64,000 nt of DNA from Hexactinellida sp. DTS-2022 (taxonomy: Eukaryota; Porifera; Hexactinellida), in NCBI GenBank assembly GCA_028753945.1, contig JAPNXP010000012.1, forward strand, positions 2,604,001 to 2,668,000, written 5' to 3'. The notes beneath the pieces are model-generated. The model searched no databases. It saw only the letters and a program-made list of their open reading frames with translations, and was not told where the DNA came from. Shown here piece by piece: positions 21,890 through 32,771 of the stretch; position 1 is the first letter of the stretch; each line of letters starts with the position of its first letter. The position numbers were made by a program, and so were the translations under genes.

Positions 21890-22949
21890 TCATTACTAGA
21901 TGAAATAATAATAATTATTATTAATTAATATATATATATACATACTAAACAGTGGAACAACGTGGGTACGAACACGGCTAATACGAATTTCTGGATAAGA
22001 AGAAAAGTTCCACAAAATTAGGTCCCTATAATGGCGATTGAATGGATATTACTCCGGTTAATACGAACTCCGGGTAAAGCGAACAAATTTTTATCGTCCG
22101 TTGCATGGCCTACTTAATATACGGCTATATATGTCGCCGAGAAGGCCATAAAACAAAGAGGCCAGTTTCTAATTTTCAAAATGGGAATTGATCTTTATTC
22201 GAATAATTAGCAATGATAGAGCTGAAAAGTGTATTATAACTATATAGGAATATGGTATCCAGGTATACATAGCACCCTCCTGAATTGTGATATGTCATCA
22301 TTTGATGACGTTATGATTATTTTGGTTGCGAATTATCTTGTTTTTCTAGCATACTTTAAAATAAAACTGTAGCTAAGGCAAATAAAATCAATAAACTCAC
22401 TTAAATTGGAAGAATCGAATTGGAGAAATAAAGAAGAGAGCAGAAAATAAAATGAGAAGAAAATGGAGAAGCGAAATAAGCTGTAAAGTCAAAAAGATGG
22501 TTGAAAATATCAAAGTGAAATGTGTGTTTTCAAAAAACTGAAAAAGTTTGTTTGAGATTCGAACAAATTTGAAGAAATCAAGTAGAAGAAAGGGAGTGTA
22601 TCATTCATAGTGAGAACTCATTTAATTATAAACAAAGGACATAATAAATTAGTATCTGCCAATAGAAAAGAGTTGACAACATATTCTACACTATGGATAT
22701 TGGATAAGTAAGCAAATCACCGTTGTAAGCAGATTAAGTGAAATTTATTAGAATAATATTTTTTTAAATGAATATATAGTTCATAAATTTACGTGACAAG
22801 TTGTCATAGGTCAGATATATATGTGATTAAAAGGAAAATTTGATATAATGAATAATTTTCGAGTTATTATGGAAAAACAGAGGTCTGAATTTGAGCGAAA
22901 GTTGCTAAGTCATCTTCAAGAATTTTGGGATGATATATGGGTTGTCACA
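21890..22949. other. No gene seen
   Basis: AT-rich sequence. A pogo-like half end (words GGCTAATACGAATTTC and CCGGTTAATACGAACTCC) lies at 21950-22090 without a partner. A 20-base stretch near 22158 resembles bases just inside the left end of P element P3 (62740). No open frame here looks like a protein. Confidence 0.4.
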
Positions 22950-23420
22950 ACTTTCATCTTTCCGCTAATGTGATAACTTTTCTCGTACAGCGTAAACTTT
23001 TTTGATATGGAAGAATAGATTCGCATTTATATATGAGATATAAACTAACTTCCAAATGTTATAATATTAATAGGTAAACAAGTATGATGATGAAAATTTA
23101 AAATCAACATTGAAGGTGGCTTTCAAAGGGTATTATTGGTGAACAAGTATGCTGAACAAGAATTTTTACATTCTAATATGAATATTTTACATTTCTAATA
23201 TGTATATTTGTTGTTGCTGCTGTTTACACAAATAGGCAAACAAATTAATGAAAATTAAAAATCAACCTATGTATAAGTTAGCTTTCAACGGAAATAATAA
23301 TTATTGGTAAACAAGTTAAATTATGGAAAATGTTAGAAAGGGTCAGAAGGGGTCAGCGGCCGTTAACTTGAGGTGCGTGGCACCGACCTGTTGCAAAACG
23401 ACCGAAACCGAAGGGCTCGT
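22950..23420 (+). mobile_element. Minisatellite-bearing repeat (HINE-like family B), partial copy
   Basis: It contains AAACTAACTTCCAAATGTTATAA, the GTAAACAAGTATG and TTGTTGTTGCTGCTGTTTAC blocks, and the terminus CGGCCGTTAACTTGAGGTGC followed by CCGAAGGGCTCGT. The same blocks, in the same order or inverted, occur at 31262-32800, 39752-41110, 45902-45985 and 60341-60813. The layout, with a 5' end lacking a TIR, a central tandem unit and a hairpin-prone 3' end, suggests a non-autonomous Helentron-type element. That class call is an inference. Confidence 0.65.
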
Positions 23421-23949
23421 TTAGTATATATTACTACATACACTACCAAAATAAGTGATACACTAAGGGAAATTCGCCGCGGCCGCTGCAGTGTGGGTTA
23501 TACCAAGGCTGCGCAGAGTTACATCAAGGTCTCAACCTTAAAAAAAATCCTGATCAACATGATTTTTTCTAAGGTTCTACGTGGAAATAGCAGCATGCAT
23601 ATTAAAGATAATAACAGCTTAATAACTAGAATTAAATGTCATTCAGTGTCCAGGGGACTTACAGCCCCCTCAGACCCATCATGAATAGTTATCAAACATT
23701 CCTAGATCCGTTACTAATGATAGTATTAATTTTCAGTCCAATGTAGTCCACTAAGCCCAATTATAAAATTAGTATATCTACAAAAAGGTGTAGAATAATT
23801 TTGTAACGAATGGATACCGTGTATACTCGATGGGCAGTGAAATGTGAATGGATCACTACATATGATCGGTACAGTAATAATACAATATATAATAAAAGTG
23901 TGATTTCCATTTTACCAGGCATTAATGCAATTATATATCTCACAATACT

Positions 23950-24843
23950 TACTTTCCAGATAGTTTGGATTTGATAAGCCAATCAGAGCACAGTATTTCA
24001 CAACCACGTCCAAGACAACATAAAAATTTAATAGTTCGACGAATCTTATCAGTTATAAGGTGTGTTGCTTCAAAAACATCCGTTGTTACTCTTCCACCAA
24101 GTTTAGCAACAATTTTTCTGTATTTTTCTTCTAAAATATATGTAAAAATAATAACAGGCGCAACTTCATTAGAATCAAAATTCATAGGAAATACAGAGTC
24201 GATCCTCGATATAAAATCATGCGTGAAATTAACAGGCATTTTGTTAGAATCTATTTTGAAAAAGGAGTTGCTAATGGTTAAATCGTTACTTTTCAAGTGA
24301 GTATGATCAGAAGTAAAATTAGATTCAAATGTAAGGGAAAGAAGAGAATTATTATCAATCTTACTTATTGTATCCAAACATGGAGAAACAGAAGCATCAA
24401 TTAGTTGTTGGTCATCAATGTCAACTATAGCATTAGGAATTTTATGGCCATCAAAATTACCAGGATAATGTTCAGAAGTCATACATAAAGAACGAATTTG
24501 AACCAGTGGGTTTATACTTTGCTGATCATGAGGAATATTTTCAACTGATTTCGTAAATGACAATTCTGATTTGGAAACGGATATTACGCTATGAACTAGA
24601 AATTTTGAAGGTAAATGGTATAATTGTCTCTCGACATCAGAATCATTGTAAACAGAAATATTTTGTGTGGTTTCATAACAGTCAATAAATTTTTCTATAG
24701 TAATCAAATATGAATTTACAAGTGATTTCTCATGGTTCCTTGGACTTCTAGTAGTGGTATTCATATTATCGCCTAAAAATTTTATTGGAACATCACATGA
24801 TTTGGAGAGTGGTGAGGAAATGAGTAAAGAAATTTGAGTATCT
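23950..24843 (-). CDS. MDC1-like gene: exon with linker and first BRCT domain
   Basis: A minus-strand exon of about 298 codons. The first 230 residues are a Ser/Asn-rich linker with no fold I recognise. The last 70 form a BRCT domain: PVIIFTYILEEKYRK, LGGRVTTDVFEATHLITDK, then IRRTIKFLCCLGRG and the invariant Trp in CSDWLIKS. The THL-TDKIRRT-KFL--LGRG string is typical of the first BRCT of MDC1 and related mediators (such as PTIP), which bind phosphorylated H2AX tails through tandem BRCTs. The exon starts after a plausible acceptor (CCCGCAG, 24844) and ends at a consensus donor GTAAGT (23949). The second BRCT is not visible in the window. The pairing with the FHA exon 1.4 kb upstream is the reason for the MDC1 call. 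Confidence 0.75.
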
Positions 24844-24884
24844 GCGGGTTGATTCAATCGATTAGAAATATTTAAATTTAAGGG

Positions 24885-25600
24885 TGTCCACGCATGGAAA
24901 TATATCAGAAATTAGCTGAAAAACATAACTTAACCCGATTTTTCTTTTTTGTGCCTAGCAAGACTAAACGATCATATCTAACGTTTGTACATGGTTTTGA
25001 GTCTTTTACAAGCGTATTTTCATGGTTATGATCGATTTTGTACAGCGGTTCACTGGTTTTACCCCTTAGATCGATTCTAAGCATTCTTTACCTCAACAAT
25101 GGTATGACTGGTGGTATCATTACTCTATACAAGTAATAACTGACGAAAATAATTAACAATTGATCAAAAAAAATAATTAGAAAGTGAAAATCTGAACCTT
25201 TATGGCCTATTATCTCATTCGAGGGTACGTTTTCTGCTCCATTTTTTTTCTCAGACACCCGAGGTGCTAAAAACAAAATCTACGTCTCAAAATACTCGCA
25301 ATACCCGACTTCCTATCCGTCAATAATACATTTTGTGACCCTAACACGCACATTTTTCAAAATGATCCATATATGGGCATGTAATGTGCCCATTTTTGAT
25401 GACGCAGCAAATTTCCTCTCTCCCACTATATAGACTCTAGAGTTTAGCTCTAACCATCTAATCACATCAATATCCCATTACAAACTCATTGGAAGAACAA
25501 ATGAGACCATTATCCAAAAAGTTACAGTCCTATAAATTCACATACCCATATATGGTGGTGTCATTTCAGTGATGTCACCATAAACCTTGAAACTAATAAA
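24885..25600. repeat. Dispersed repeat R1, copy 2
   Basis: Direct copy of the repeat at 1526-2185, with an extra ACTATATAGACTCTAGAG stretch near 25425. It lies in the inferred intron of the MDC1-like gene. No TIR or TSD is seen. Confidence 0.7.
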
Positions 25601-26181
25601 TATGCGATAGCTTAGCTCTAAATTCCTAGACATATCAACTTTCCATTTCATGTTAGTAGGTAAAGTTTAATATGGTATAAAAATAATTTCCACATGATTG
25701 CAACCGCTCTGTACCCATTTTCTAGGAATATTTGGATTGACCAGATGCCGGGGTCTATGCCCAAAGATTTTTTAAATAATACAAGAGATTAAGACTCAAA
25801 AATTTTTATGCCCAACAAATGATACTTACTTTAAAAGTCGTAAGACCAATTAACCTAATTCTGCTCAATTTTGTGAGATAATGAGTCAAATGTGTACAGG
25901 TTGTGGAAAATTGAAACCTTTTCGGTCTCCAGTCCCTTCAATAATATAAATTTGCACTCAGTAGCAAAATATCACAATTCTGCGACCTTACACTTTTAAA
26001 ATAGATATAGTAGAAGAACTGTAGTGAATTAGAACATTCTAGAACAAGTTTTAACTAGTTAGAAAATTTTTCTTAACACTGTTATATAGGATTAACGAAA
26101 TAATTCTATTTTTAAAATAATCAATCTAATCACAAAGAATTTACTTTCACAATGAAATTACAATATTTCTAAATTCCAATA
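25601..26181. other. No feature seen (probable intron)
   Basis: AT-rich non-coding sequence between the FHA and BRCT exons of the MDC1-like gene. Confidence 0.45.
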
Positions 26182-26691
26182 TCAATTCCAGACCACAGGA
26201 GTAGGAGTGCTAAATATATACTCAATAGAAGATATCCATAGGAATGTAAATATTACTTCCGTGAATACCGTTAATGGATCAGTGTAGAATATGAATGCTA
26301 AGTCACCTAATTTGAATCTGGTACCATCAATTAATTCGTATCGAAAATGAGGGGTCAAGCGAAGTGTCGACCGAAAAGTTCCATTATGTGAATTACAATC
26401 AGATAAGAAAGAAAATCCTGATTGAAAATAAATAGAGGCGTGAATACGAGATAAGTGAAGAGATGGTAGAAAAATGTGTGAAGAGCGATCACGTCCAATC
26501 CGGTTTTCTCCAAGATAGATAGGAAATATTCTTTCATTTAATAAATCATTACCATAAAATAGAACTCTGGCAACTGGAGTTATTTGTAATTCTATATTGC
26601 TAGGGCTATTTACCTCGATGTATAATGATTGAGTAGCACTTTCACAACACATTGTATATAAATTTATGAGGAATTCTTGAGACAATAACAC
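26182..26691 (-). CDS. MDC1-like gene: exon with N-terminal FHA domain
   Basis: Minus-strand open frame. Residues about 37-138 form a forkhead-associated domain: RVLFYGNDLL, IYLGENRIGRD (the GR motif), LHLSRIHASIYF (S-x2-H), DCNSHNGTF (the NGT motif) and the closing DGTRFKLGDLAFIFY. FHA domains bind phosphothreonine; in MDC1 the N-terminal FHA recruits ATM and mediates dimerisation. An ATG at about 26652 (MCCESAT) or the first ATG at 26691 could be the start. The residues after FIFYTD (TVFTEVIFTFLW) are probably intron read-through rather than protein. Exon, order and strand agree with the BRCT exon at 23950-24843. Confidence 0.78.
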   Translation of the reverse strand: MLLSQEFLINLYTMCCESATQSLYIEVNSPSNIELQITPVARVLFYGNDLLNERIFPIYLGENRIGRDRSSHIFLPSLHLSRIHASIYFQSGFSFLSDCNSHNGTFRSTLRLTPHFRYELIDGTRFKLGDLAFIFYTDPLTVFTEVIFTFLWISSIEYIFSTPTPVVWN

Positions 26692-27549
26692 AACTCGCTC
26701 AATGAATGAGGAACAAAAATAAAATATATAATAAATCTAAAAAAATTCTAAATCGCAGAATTTAGGAGACTGTGCGTCAAGATTATAACTATTGTTAGGG
26801 AAAATACTTTAATTAACTAAAGGCCAGTTGATTGATGAAATCGTTTCAGCTCCACACGCAGTCTATCTGAGGATGAGGGCGATGGCATCTCATTATCAAT
26901 ATTTCATAAATTCATAACGCATAATTGAATAATTTGCTATTAAAATATATAATTTGTGAGACCTTTTTCATAATATATCTAATCGTGGGTATTAATCTGT
27001 CATAATCTCTCCTTTTGTTACTAGCTAATTAAAGCTTTCTTAGAGTGTGTTAATAGTTGATGATACAACACAAAATTGGCAATAAAGATAAAAAGTGCGG
27101 TAAAAAAATATGATGCGGGCGGTGGAGCTGAAACAGATTTACTATTAACACTGGTCTAATAACTATGATTGAAGAAAATAAGAACAGTAAAATTTTAAGC
27201 ATATCGATATAGTTCGAATAAGCACTCCGGAACTGACTATTTTTGTGAGGCAATTTAACCTCAAATAAAAATAAAATGCAGAAAATAATAATTTGGTGGT
27301 ATCCAATGGTTCTCAGCGACAGCGTACATACCGTAGTTGTCAAAATCAGCGTGATTACGTTCCAGTAATGTGTTATAAAAGTATCATACTAATGTCATTT
27401 CCACTGAAACGGCGCTTATTCAAGCCCTTGCCCTTATTCGAAGCAATACTGTATGTATTTCAAAAGTATAATTCTGTTCTACAAAATACTGTTGTCAATA
27501 TATCCACGGTTCCAAACCCACACCATTTGTTAGATAACCACAAATGTTA
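26692..27549. other. No gene seen; upstream flank of the MDC1-like gene
   Basis: AT-rich sequence that may hold the promoter and 5' untranslated exon of the MDC1-like gene on the minus strand. I cannot identify core promoter elements with confidence. Confidence 0.35.
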
Positions 27550-27735
27550 GATTATAAAACACTAATATTTATGTATATACGTATATATTTGTTTGTATGT
27601 TCGTTCCGAGTTGATTGAAGAAACTGGAATGTTTCCAAATCTGATTTTTGGCACCCGACAACAAGTTAATGAAAATTCACTTAATTAACCGCAAGCTCTA
27701 ATAGATAAAATCTGAAAATTTAATTGAACAAGCAC

Positions 27736-27833
27736 ATTATTTCATAATATGATAATGAGTAAACATATTGGTTATCTGGTGAACAAGCACCAGATACCCA
27801 ATATGCTTACTCATTATCATATTATGAAGTAAT
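27736..27833. repeat. Near-perfect palindrome, 46-bp arms, 6-base loop
   Basis: The left arm (27736-27781) ends GGTTATCTGGTG. The loop is AACAAG. The right arm (27788-27833) begins CACCAGATACCCAATATG. Only two or three mismatches are seen. Other family A copies carry this segment once, so this is a local inverted duplication. Confidence 0.92.
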
Positions 27834-27904
27834 CATTGAAATTTCACATTGTTAAATTTGACTATTTTAGGACTGTTTACGCTTTACAATCATTGTTAGA
27901 AGTA

Positions 27905-28073
27905 CAGTCGAAACCGGTTTATTCTAACTCGGGTTATTCTAACTTATCGGTTTATTCTAACTATTAGTAATGCAATCTTTTGTAAGAAATTCCAACTATA
28001 CTGTATTTTTCATCGGTTTTTTCTAACTATTTTTATCTGAAAAGAAATGGTTAGAAAAAACCCGTTTGAACTG
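27905..28073. mobile_element. 169-bp pogo/Tigger-type MITE
   Basis: The ends are CAGTCGAAACCGGTTTATTC and, in reverse, CAGTTCAAACGGGTTTTTTC. TA lies at 27903-27904 and 28074-28075. It contains several TTATTCTAACT words, and it interrupts Helitron family A copy 1. Confidence 0.9.
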
Positions 28074-28281
28074 TATATAAACCACACACCAACCGCAAAG
28101 CAATTGGTGTCCGGTTGTGTTCTCACGCGAAGCGACCTGGCAAGCGAAGCGCGATAGTAAAGAATAAATTAAGAGTATTATAAAAGTATAAACTCATTAA
28201 TATCAGAGGTAAAATTTTATAACTTCCACTAGTGGTAGTGCTGTAGTTAATTATTAATTTCTAAGTTAGCCTTAATTAAAG

Positions 28282-28530
28282 CAGGGGTGCCCAACATACC
28301 GCCCGCGGACCGGAAAGGCCCGCGTAAATTTAATCCGGTTAATATTTTTGATCATTTTATGTATTATGTCATGATTAAGATGTGTTTCTTAACCTATTCT
28401 GTTCCATTTCCGCATACCCTAACCTATTTCTCCATAAATATTAGAAATTTAGCAATTGGCCTGAATGGACCCCCGAAATATTAGAGGAAACCAATGTGGC
28501 CCGCAATTGAAATTTAGTTGGGCACCCCTA
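28282..28530 (+). mobile_element. hAT-type MITE, GGGTGCCCAAC family, copy 2
   Basis: The ends are CAGGGGTGCCCAAC and, in reverse, TAGGGGTGCCCAAC. The flanks AATTAAAG and CCTTAAAG match at 6 of 8. It is homologous to 21588-21824 over its length, in inverse orientation. Confidence 0.87.
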
Positions 28531-28622
28531 CCTTAAAGCATTGAACTTCGATTAGAAATTCCCCTGAATGTCCAAATAAACCCCTTCTTCATCAATTCTA
28601 GACAAAAAAACGAATAAACATA

Positions 28623-28877
28623 TCTATACTACTATTAAGCAAAAATTTTATATTTGCGCGTTTCGCAAAATAGATCGTTTGCATTGCTTCTTTCGTGCAC
28701 CAAGGAATTATCCAGGAGCGCGAGACGCTCCTTTTTGGAGAATGATTTTGGGAAATTTGAATTTAGAAAAGCGAAAATTTGGAATCCTCCGCTACACCGT
28801 AACATTAATTTGTGATTTAGGCGTATGAAAATTGGATCAGACCAGAAGTAGGAGCGTAATTATAAATAGCTGCATTC
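28623..28877 (+). mobile_element. Helitron 5' end fragment
   Basis: It opens TCTATACTACTATTAAGC, a typical Helitron 5' start, followed by TTTGCGCGTTTCGC. A short hairpin (GGAGCG/CGCTCC) lies at 28715-28733. The fragment is cut off by the pogo-like element at 28878. Confidence 0.55.
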
Positions 28878-29084
28878 ACGTTTTTTAAAAATAAGGAACC
28901 CTAATTCAAACTTCAGGCTGAAGTTCCTTATTTTTTTGCCAATTTCTGCCTCAAAGTTCCTTATTGGTTCCTTATTTTCTTGGGGCTCGAAATATTGCTT
29001 AGTAAGAAGGTACTTACGTATTCAATTACTTAATTAACTGATTATTAACATTTTAACATTGTAACGTGTGTATTTAGCTTTTAC

Positions 29085-31048
29085 ATGTGTGCTAGTAACA
29101 GACAGCCAACACTTGGCAGTTTTGGATGTATAAAACGCGTTAGCCACCGTGGGGTATGGAACGAAATCATTCTACCTGACATTTCAGAACAGCCCAAATT
29201 GGAATGTCCCCACTGTGATGAGAAATCAAAAATCAACAATGATTGACGGTACACCTAAAATGTAAACAGGGCAACATTTCAGAAAGTACTAATGTCGAAA
29301 TAAACAACGTCCCACTTACTAGTAGTATAGCTGAAATCGAACATGTTTCGAACGTTGATTCAGAAGAACTACAGCTAGGAGTATCTGAAGCGCAAGATAT
29401 TTCAATTGAGCCACCTGCTAAAAGATCCCGAGGTCAAGATAGTAGACGGCAGTATAATTCAGTGTTCAAAGCGAAAATTGTTTCAAATCTTGAAGCAGGG
29501 GTATCACCCAAGGTACTAGCTCAGAAACATACTATCAGCAAATCAATGTTATCTATGTGGCTCTTGAACAAGGGAAAGATAATGTTGGCGGCTTCAAATG
29601 ACCACAATAAACTCTTGAAAATCAGACCTTCGACAAAATACGCGGAATTATATAGGGATCTAAGGAAGGTTTTCCTAGAAGCTCGTAGTAAAGGACACCG
29701 AGTTTATTTCAACTGGATATGGTCAAAAGCTAGAATTCTATACAGGCAGAAAACGAACGATCCAAATGCCATCGTAAGGATTCATGTAATCGTGAACTTT
29801 ATCAAAGCCAGAGAAATCGTAAGTTAAGCAAGGAGAACTTTCCTCTCCCGATGCAACAATGGCATGCTACTACCAGAGAGCGGTTGATAAGGACAGGATG
29901 TGCAGACTCTTATAACTCCAAATGGTGTATGTATGCACCGGAGCAGCGACTTAATGTTGATCAATCTCCTTGTCCCTTTGTCATTAATACAAAGAAAACA
30001 TATGAAATGTTAGAAAAGAAAAACCCAAACAATCGTGAACATAAAGTTTGGATATCCCAACCTGGAAGTGGCTTGGACAAACGTCATTGCACTCCCCAAA
30101 TCTGTTTTCGGCCAACTGGGAAGCAGCCTCGAGTTGCAATTATATTCAATGGAAAGGGAAAAAGGATAAGTGAGGATGAAAAAAATGCGTGGCACCCAGA
30201 TGTTGATGTGTATTTTCAAGAAAACGCATGGGCAGATACCGCATTTTCTGTCGAATGGGTTAAACGTACCCTCTCCCCCATAGTTCAACATAGTATTGAT
30301 CGTTTTGTCTTATTTTGCGACAATTTATCAGCACAGGTATCTGACGAATATAAGAAATCTGTTTCAGATTTAAATGGCGTTTGCTGGTATGGATTACCTA
30401 TTTCAACTGACATCTGGCAACCGGTAGATGCTGGATATGCTGAATTACTGAAAGTTTTCCTAAACCAAAAGCATCATGAGTGGCTTGACTCCGATGACAA
30501 TGCCACCAAGTGGTATGAAAGCACGCAAAGTTTTAGCAGGAATCAGCGGCGGATTTTGCTTACTCATTGGGTAGGTGAAGAATATAAAAATTGATAAATT
30601 CGCAGTACGATTCATTCAGATTGCGGATATGGCAAAAGACTGGTTGTCTCATGACCGCTGATGGTACTGAGGAACACCTGGTGCAACCAGAATGATTACC
30701 TGGCTACAATATTCCTCCTCCCTCTATGATTGAACCGGACTCTGTGACTCCAAGCATGCAAACCCAAAACCAAATGAAAATGTAGATATTGAACCCGAGA
30801 ACGAAAGTCTTCTAAATGATGATGATGATGAGCGTGAAGAACTTGAGGACAATATAGCTGATAGGATTTTTCACCATGAACTCGTTGGATAACAAGTTAA
30901 GGGGTTATATGAAAATGGGTGGCTTATTGGAAAGATCCAATATTTTAACAGTAGGCTTGATGAGTTTAAAGTAGTATTTGAAGATGATACAATTGATTAT
31001 ATATCAAAGAAAGATATAGACGATGTTGAATTATTCTTGATAAATTAA
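29085..31048 (+). pseudogene. Pogo/Tc5-like DDE transposase with Tudor-like tail, frameshifted
   Basis: Order: CPHCDEK (29197) and, after a frameshift, VHLKCK, forming a C-x2-C...H-x3-C zinc finger. Then a helix-turn-helix (29440-29600: FKAKIVSNLEAGVSPKVLAQ, KSMLSMWL) and a second DNA-binding helix block. Then the DDE core at 29851-30594: NVDQSPCPF (first Asp), VWISQPGSGLDKR, FVLFCDNLSAQ (second Asp) and DIWQPVDAGY (third acidic position). After more frame changes comes an acidic NDDDDERE stretch (30820) and a last block, GWLIGKIQYFN to FEDDTIDYISKKDIDDVEL, which looks Tudor/chromo-like. Frame breaks near 29240, 29827-29851, 30595-30660 and 30890 make it inactive. Confidence 0.82.
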
Positions 31049-31698
31049 TAAATGATATTATGATAGGTATATTATTTATGGTTTTATAATCTCAGGCTGG
31101 GCAGCAGTGTTCCCTCTAAGGGTTTTTTCGGGGGATCCCCCGAAAAATTGGTATTTTTTCCCTAGAACCCCCGAAAAAAGCCGTGTTTTTATCAAGGTCC
31201 CCGAAAATTAGAGGGCATTAAGGCCACTAATTTGGTATAAATGTTGCTTCTACTACTCAAAATCAATATTACTAAAACTCAAAGGTTGTGTGTTTGTCTA
31301 ATTTGTTAGTTTGTATGTTTGCCCGGAATGTATATTAAGTGATGGGGGAATAGAAAAAGCATTTACGTATATAGTTGAGATAAAAACTAACTTCCAAAAT
31401 GTTATAATAGGTAAACAAGTATACTGATTTCGAATATCGCATTTATTATTTTATAATATTAATATTTGTTGCTGTTGTTTACTCAAATAAGTAAACAAAT
31501 TGATAAAAATTAAATATCAACCTAGAAGCTAGCTTACAACGACTATTTTAGGTAAACAAGTTAAAACTATGGAAATTGGTAGGAAGGGATGTATAACATC
31601 CTCCAATGGTGGCTTTCTCAATTTTCCCATGGAGAATGAGCGATAAGGCCGCATAGCGTTCGGTAACTTGAGGGGCGTGCAACCGATCCGTCGCGAAG

Positions 31699-32771
31699 CA
31701 GGGAAGTCATTACGGGTTGTGTAGGGAGGAAATGTCCCCCCTGGTAAATTCCTTGCCCCAGGGCAATGCCCCCCATATAAAACATTTTGTAATTATTTCA
31801 TTGCTCTAATCCATTGAATTCAATTTAATGAGTTCAAACTTTCCAAAACATTTGAGTCATATCCCCCACGAGTCTCCAATTTCCCCTGTACATTGTACAC
31901 CAGTGCTCGACAAGTTAGGTGGTTTGGTGGCGCTAGCCACCAAAAATCTTATTTAAGCCACCAAATTTTGCCTTTGGTGGCTTAACTAATCTAGCATACA
32001 TTGAGGATTATTTGACTTTATGTAGATTAGATTTTACGTTGCATCATTTGTTATTAACATTAGTGTTGTTTTACCGCATCAGAACTTTGTTAAGTCATCA
32101 GTGGTTTGTTAAATCGGCAGTTGTTTATTCTTTAGCCACCAGAAAAAGTGAGGTGGTGGCTTAATTAGCCACCATCAAAATTTAATTTCGTCGAGCACTG
32201 TTGTACACCCCAAAATATTTTTCTCGCTCGCTCCGCTCGCTAGTCTAAAATGTAAATCTACACTTATACTGAAACGAATTACACTAAGCGAAGCATTGTA
32301 TAAGATTCACGATCATATTATTTATTCTTATTAAGTTTGACATACGTAAATCAAAATAATCACTTAGAAACGAAGAAAATCCCTGTACGATTGACATGTT
32401 ACTCATCTAGTTGCGCCTATAGGTTATTCTTAGTTATTTGGAAATTTTGGTTCTAAGTTCTGATCATCTGTTTTACAAATCCAAAACACCTAATAATTTA
32501 GACCTGTTACCCTGTCAAATTTGACTTTTAACTGTCATTATATGTAGCTGTAGTTTTTTCCTGTAGTATTTGTTGGGATTGCAAGATTCTTGTTAATGTA
32601 TTGATTTTTTTTGGCTACGTTTCATACTTTTGAGAACATTAAACTTGAAAAGTTCATCTCATCGCCTAGTTTTTGGTAACGTCAATTGCTAGATCTAACA
32701 CCAATAGAACGTTTGCCCCCCCTGGTAATTTCTATGCCCCCAACTAGATGAAAATCCTGGTAACGTTCCTG
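31699..32771. mobile_element. 1.07-kb hAT-like element nested in family B repeat
   Basis: The ends are CAGGGAAGTCATTAC and, in reverse, CAGGAACGTTACCAG. The flanks TCGCGAAG (31691-31698) and TCGCAAAG (32772-32779) match at 7 of 8, and removing the element rejoins the GCGAAGCGACCG terminus of the host repeat. It is non-coding and contains the 300-bp element 31901-32200. Confidence 0.75.
31901..32200. mobile_element. 300-bp hAT-type MITE (innermost of the nest)
   Basis: The ends are CAGTGCTCGACAAGTTAGG and, in reverse, CAGTGCTCGACGAAATTAAA. The exact 8-bp duplication TTGTACAC lies at 31893-31900 and 32201-32208. Repeated GCCACCAAA words inside give extra internal pairing. Confidence 0.94.

Larger units (their letters stand above)
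27550..28157 (+). mobile_element. Non-autonomous Helitron, family A, copy 1
   Basis: Its 3' part reads AACCACACACCAACCGC, then a hairpin remnant, then GCGAAGCGACCTGGC and the end GCGAAGCGCGATAG. In the better copy at 35133-35627 that end is CGCGCTAG, the CTRR end of Helitrons. The 5' part (TATATTTGTTTGTATGTTCG) also matches that copy, but the terminal TCTATAC is eroded. It contains a 46-bp-arm palindrome and a pogo-type MITE. Confidence 0.75.
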
